A stretch of DNA of 31,294 nt from DAITAZ01 sp036824045 (GTDB lineage Bacteria; Pseudomonadota; Gammaproteobacteria; Burkholderiales; Rhodocyclaceae). A program made the translations under genes and the position numbers. This document shows positions 30,069 through 31,294 of this stretch, piece by piece. Each line of letters begins with the position of its first letter. Position 1 is the stretch's first letter. The stretch spans positions 1 through 31,294 of the forward strand of contig DAITAZ010000043.1 of assembly GCA_036824045.1 (NCBI GenBank), written 5' to 3'. Under the pieces are notes generated by a model, which searched no databases, was not told the origin of the DNA, and saw only the letters and a list, made by a program, of their open reading frames with translations.

Positions 30069-31294
30069 TTAGTATGCGATACCAACGGTGAAGAACACAC
30101 CGTTCCTTGTGAAGTTAAATGCCGGATCCGAAGAGTCCCGTTTTTGCCTGAGCGCTTCAACACCCACTCGCATCCAGCGGCGCAGGTCATAGTAAGCACC
30201 AACGGAAACCAGATCAGTACGGTCGCTCCGGGTGGTCCCAACAAAGTCCTGTTTGTACGACGAGAGCGTTAGCGTCGTAGATACCCTGCTTGACCAAGAA
30301 TGCTGCCAAATTGCACCGTATTTCGTATCCACAGTGGTAGCGCTAACGCCCGTCGCTCCTGTAGTAGCCCGCCCGGCGGCAAGGGCCAGGGAGGAGTAGG
30401 TGCGGGGGGTCCAAGTTACTCCTAGATCCCAGACTGTGCGTGTGCTATCGCTGCTTGCCTGGTTTTTCAGGTCCGCCTTTGATCGGCCAACCGTAAATTG
30501 TCCTTTCGTCGTACCGGAGACGTTCCACCGTGCCCCCACATTGGCGGTCGTTACCGTTGAGTCAGCAGCATTGTTTGTTTTGTAATCGCTTTCAGCCCGA
30601 TTCAACTCAAACAACAATTGAGTCTTCGGGGCTACACGGTACAGGAAGCGTCCTGCCAGATTGTTTGTGTCGACATCCAATGCTTCAGTAAAGCTGCGAT
30701 TGTTTTGATATTTCTTGGACCCGATCGCGGCATCCACTTCGATGCGGCCTTTAGCTCCAGCGGCGCCATAGCCAAACTGACCCCGCAGCCCGGTGCTATT
30801 CCACTGATCGGGCTCGGTGGGCACAGGACGCACAATGGTGCCCCGCGGGTCAACTTTCCGCATGTAGAACGCATCAACGCCAATGTCCGCGTGGCTGGTA
30901 AGTTGATTCCGTGCTGAGAAATCTAGTTCATGCTGATTTGCGTTGTCAGCGGAGCTTTGCCAGAACTGATCATATTTTCCAGCATACGCCAAGGAGTAGG
31001 TGCCGGCGCCTTTTCTCGCCACGGCGCGGACCTGGGGAGACACGGTCAGGAATGAACTGCTGACCTGATTTGTGGCGGTGCCGCTAACGTTGTCATTTCG
31101 ACCCATCCCAATTGTGAGAACTGGAAAAATGTCGATGGGTTCCAATCGAATTGCCCCGGGGCGTGCGGGAGCTGATGCAGCTTGGGAGTAGGTCAAAGTT
31201 GGCTGTGGTGCGGCGGAGTTTTGCAGCTTCAATCCCGACAGGGTATCCCCGCTTCCCGTGGCAGCAGTATCCGTGGCCGGCGTGGTGGTTGTTT
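30069..31294 (-). CDS. outer-membrane beta-barrel protein, EpsL-like (N-terminus outside the window)
   Basis: The frame is open to the right edge. The TTG at 31232 is not the true start, because in-frame codons continue upstream (reading TTTTPATDTAATGSGDT before it), so only the C-terminal 408 residues are present. The visible part has a Thr/Ala/Pro-rich stretch, then from about IRLEPIDIFPVLTIGMGRND a run of short amphipathic strands rich in Ser/Thr/Tyr, with repeated patterns such as YSLAYAGKYDQFW. The protein ends FFTVGIAY, an aromatic end like the BAM signal. This fits a porin-like barrel of the BBP2 type, as in EpsL proteins of exosortase-linked exopolysaccharide clusters. The assignment is inferred from overall pattern, not from a search. 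Confidence 0.72.
   Translation of the reverse strand, partial: TTTTPATDTAATGSGDTLSGLKLQNSAAPQPTLTYSQAASAPARPGAIRLEPIDIFPVLTIGMGRNDNVSGTATNQVSSSFLTVSPQVRAVARKGAGTYSLAYAGKYDQFWQSSADNANQHELDFSARNQLTSHADIGVDAFYMRKVDPRGTIVRPVPTEPDQWNSTGLRGQFGYGAAGAKGRIEVDAAIGSKKYQNNRSFTEALDVDTNNLAGRFLYRVAPKTQLLFELNRAESDYKTNNAADSTVTTANVGARWNVSGTTKGQFTVGRSKADLKNQASSDSTRTVWDLGVTWTPRTYSSLALAAGRATTGATGVSATTVDTKYGAIWQHSWSSRVSTTLTLSSYKQDFVGTTRSDRTDLVSVGAYYDLRRWMRVGVEALRQKRDSSDPAFNFTRNGVFFTVGIAY

Noticed and set aside
30038..30091. Tiny plus-strand frame after GGGAGG
   Set aside because: The ribosome-like sequence is about one base from the ATG, and the 17-residue product overlaps the end of the EpsL-like gene. Not supportable.
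1..31294. CRISPR arrays, transposons, phage genes or integration sites
   Set aside because: No regularly spaced repeats, transposase, integrase or att-like duplication of the tRNA-Arg 3' end was seen in the window.

Overview
The window looks like chromosomal DNA of a betaproteobacterium, probably Rhodocyclales-like. This is inferred from gene content and order, not from a database search. GC content is high in roughly the first 19 kb and visibly lower after that. No phage, insertion sequence, CRISPR array or plasmid function was seen.

Layout. At the left edge is a complete tRNA-Arg(CCU) on the minus strand, then three plus-strand housekeeping genes: uup (ABC-F ATPase), a bcp-type peroxiredoxin and a PIN-PhoH ATPase. 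From 4298 to 13589 everything is on the minus strand. Read in the direction of transcription this is an Mth938-domain gene, arnT, one SMR-type flippase gene, arnB, arnC, the formyltransferase half of arnA, the decarboxylase half of arnA, a GNAT acetyltransferase, arnD, and an exported sorbosone/glucose dehydrogenase-like protein. Most of it is a translationally coupled operon for making 4-amino-4-deoxy-L-arabinose (L-Ara4N) and attaching it to lipid A. ArnA is split, only one flippase subunit is present, no ugd is present, and an extra acetyltransferase is inserted. A divergent promoter region (13590-13715) with an operator-like inverted repeat separates it from a plus-strand amino-acid operon: alaC, alaA, a GNAT, hom and thrC (pyruvate/alanine transamination, then homoserine and threonine synthesis).

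From 19.5 kb the genes are shorter and more mixed. There is an 87-residue acidic protein with a strong ribosome site and an FNR-like upstream box, a strong terminator, a 45-residue two-helix membrane protein, nadC, ppa, glnB, an Smr-domain protein, trxB, a Crp-family regulator, ftsK and lolA. The regulator lacks the FNR cysteines and has changed residues where E. coli CRP contacts cAMP. ftsK and lolA overlap by 4 bases.

The right end holds an AT-richer island with an unrecognised zinc-ribbon protein, a Tim44-like membrane protein with a palindrome at its predicted transcription start, and the C-terminal part of an outer-membrane beta-barrel protein resembling EpsL of exopolysaccharide clusters. 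That gene runs off the right edge, so an exopolysaccharide locus may lie beyond it.

No wholly new multi-gene system is evident. The most promising leads are the acetyltransferase inside the arn operon, the atypical Crp-family regulator, the two small genes near 19.7-20.3 kb and the zinc-ribbon gene at 28.5 kb.
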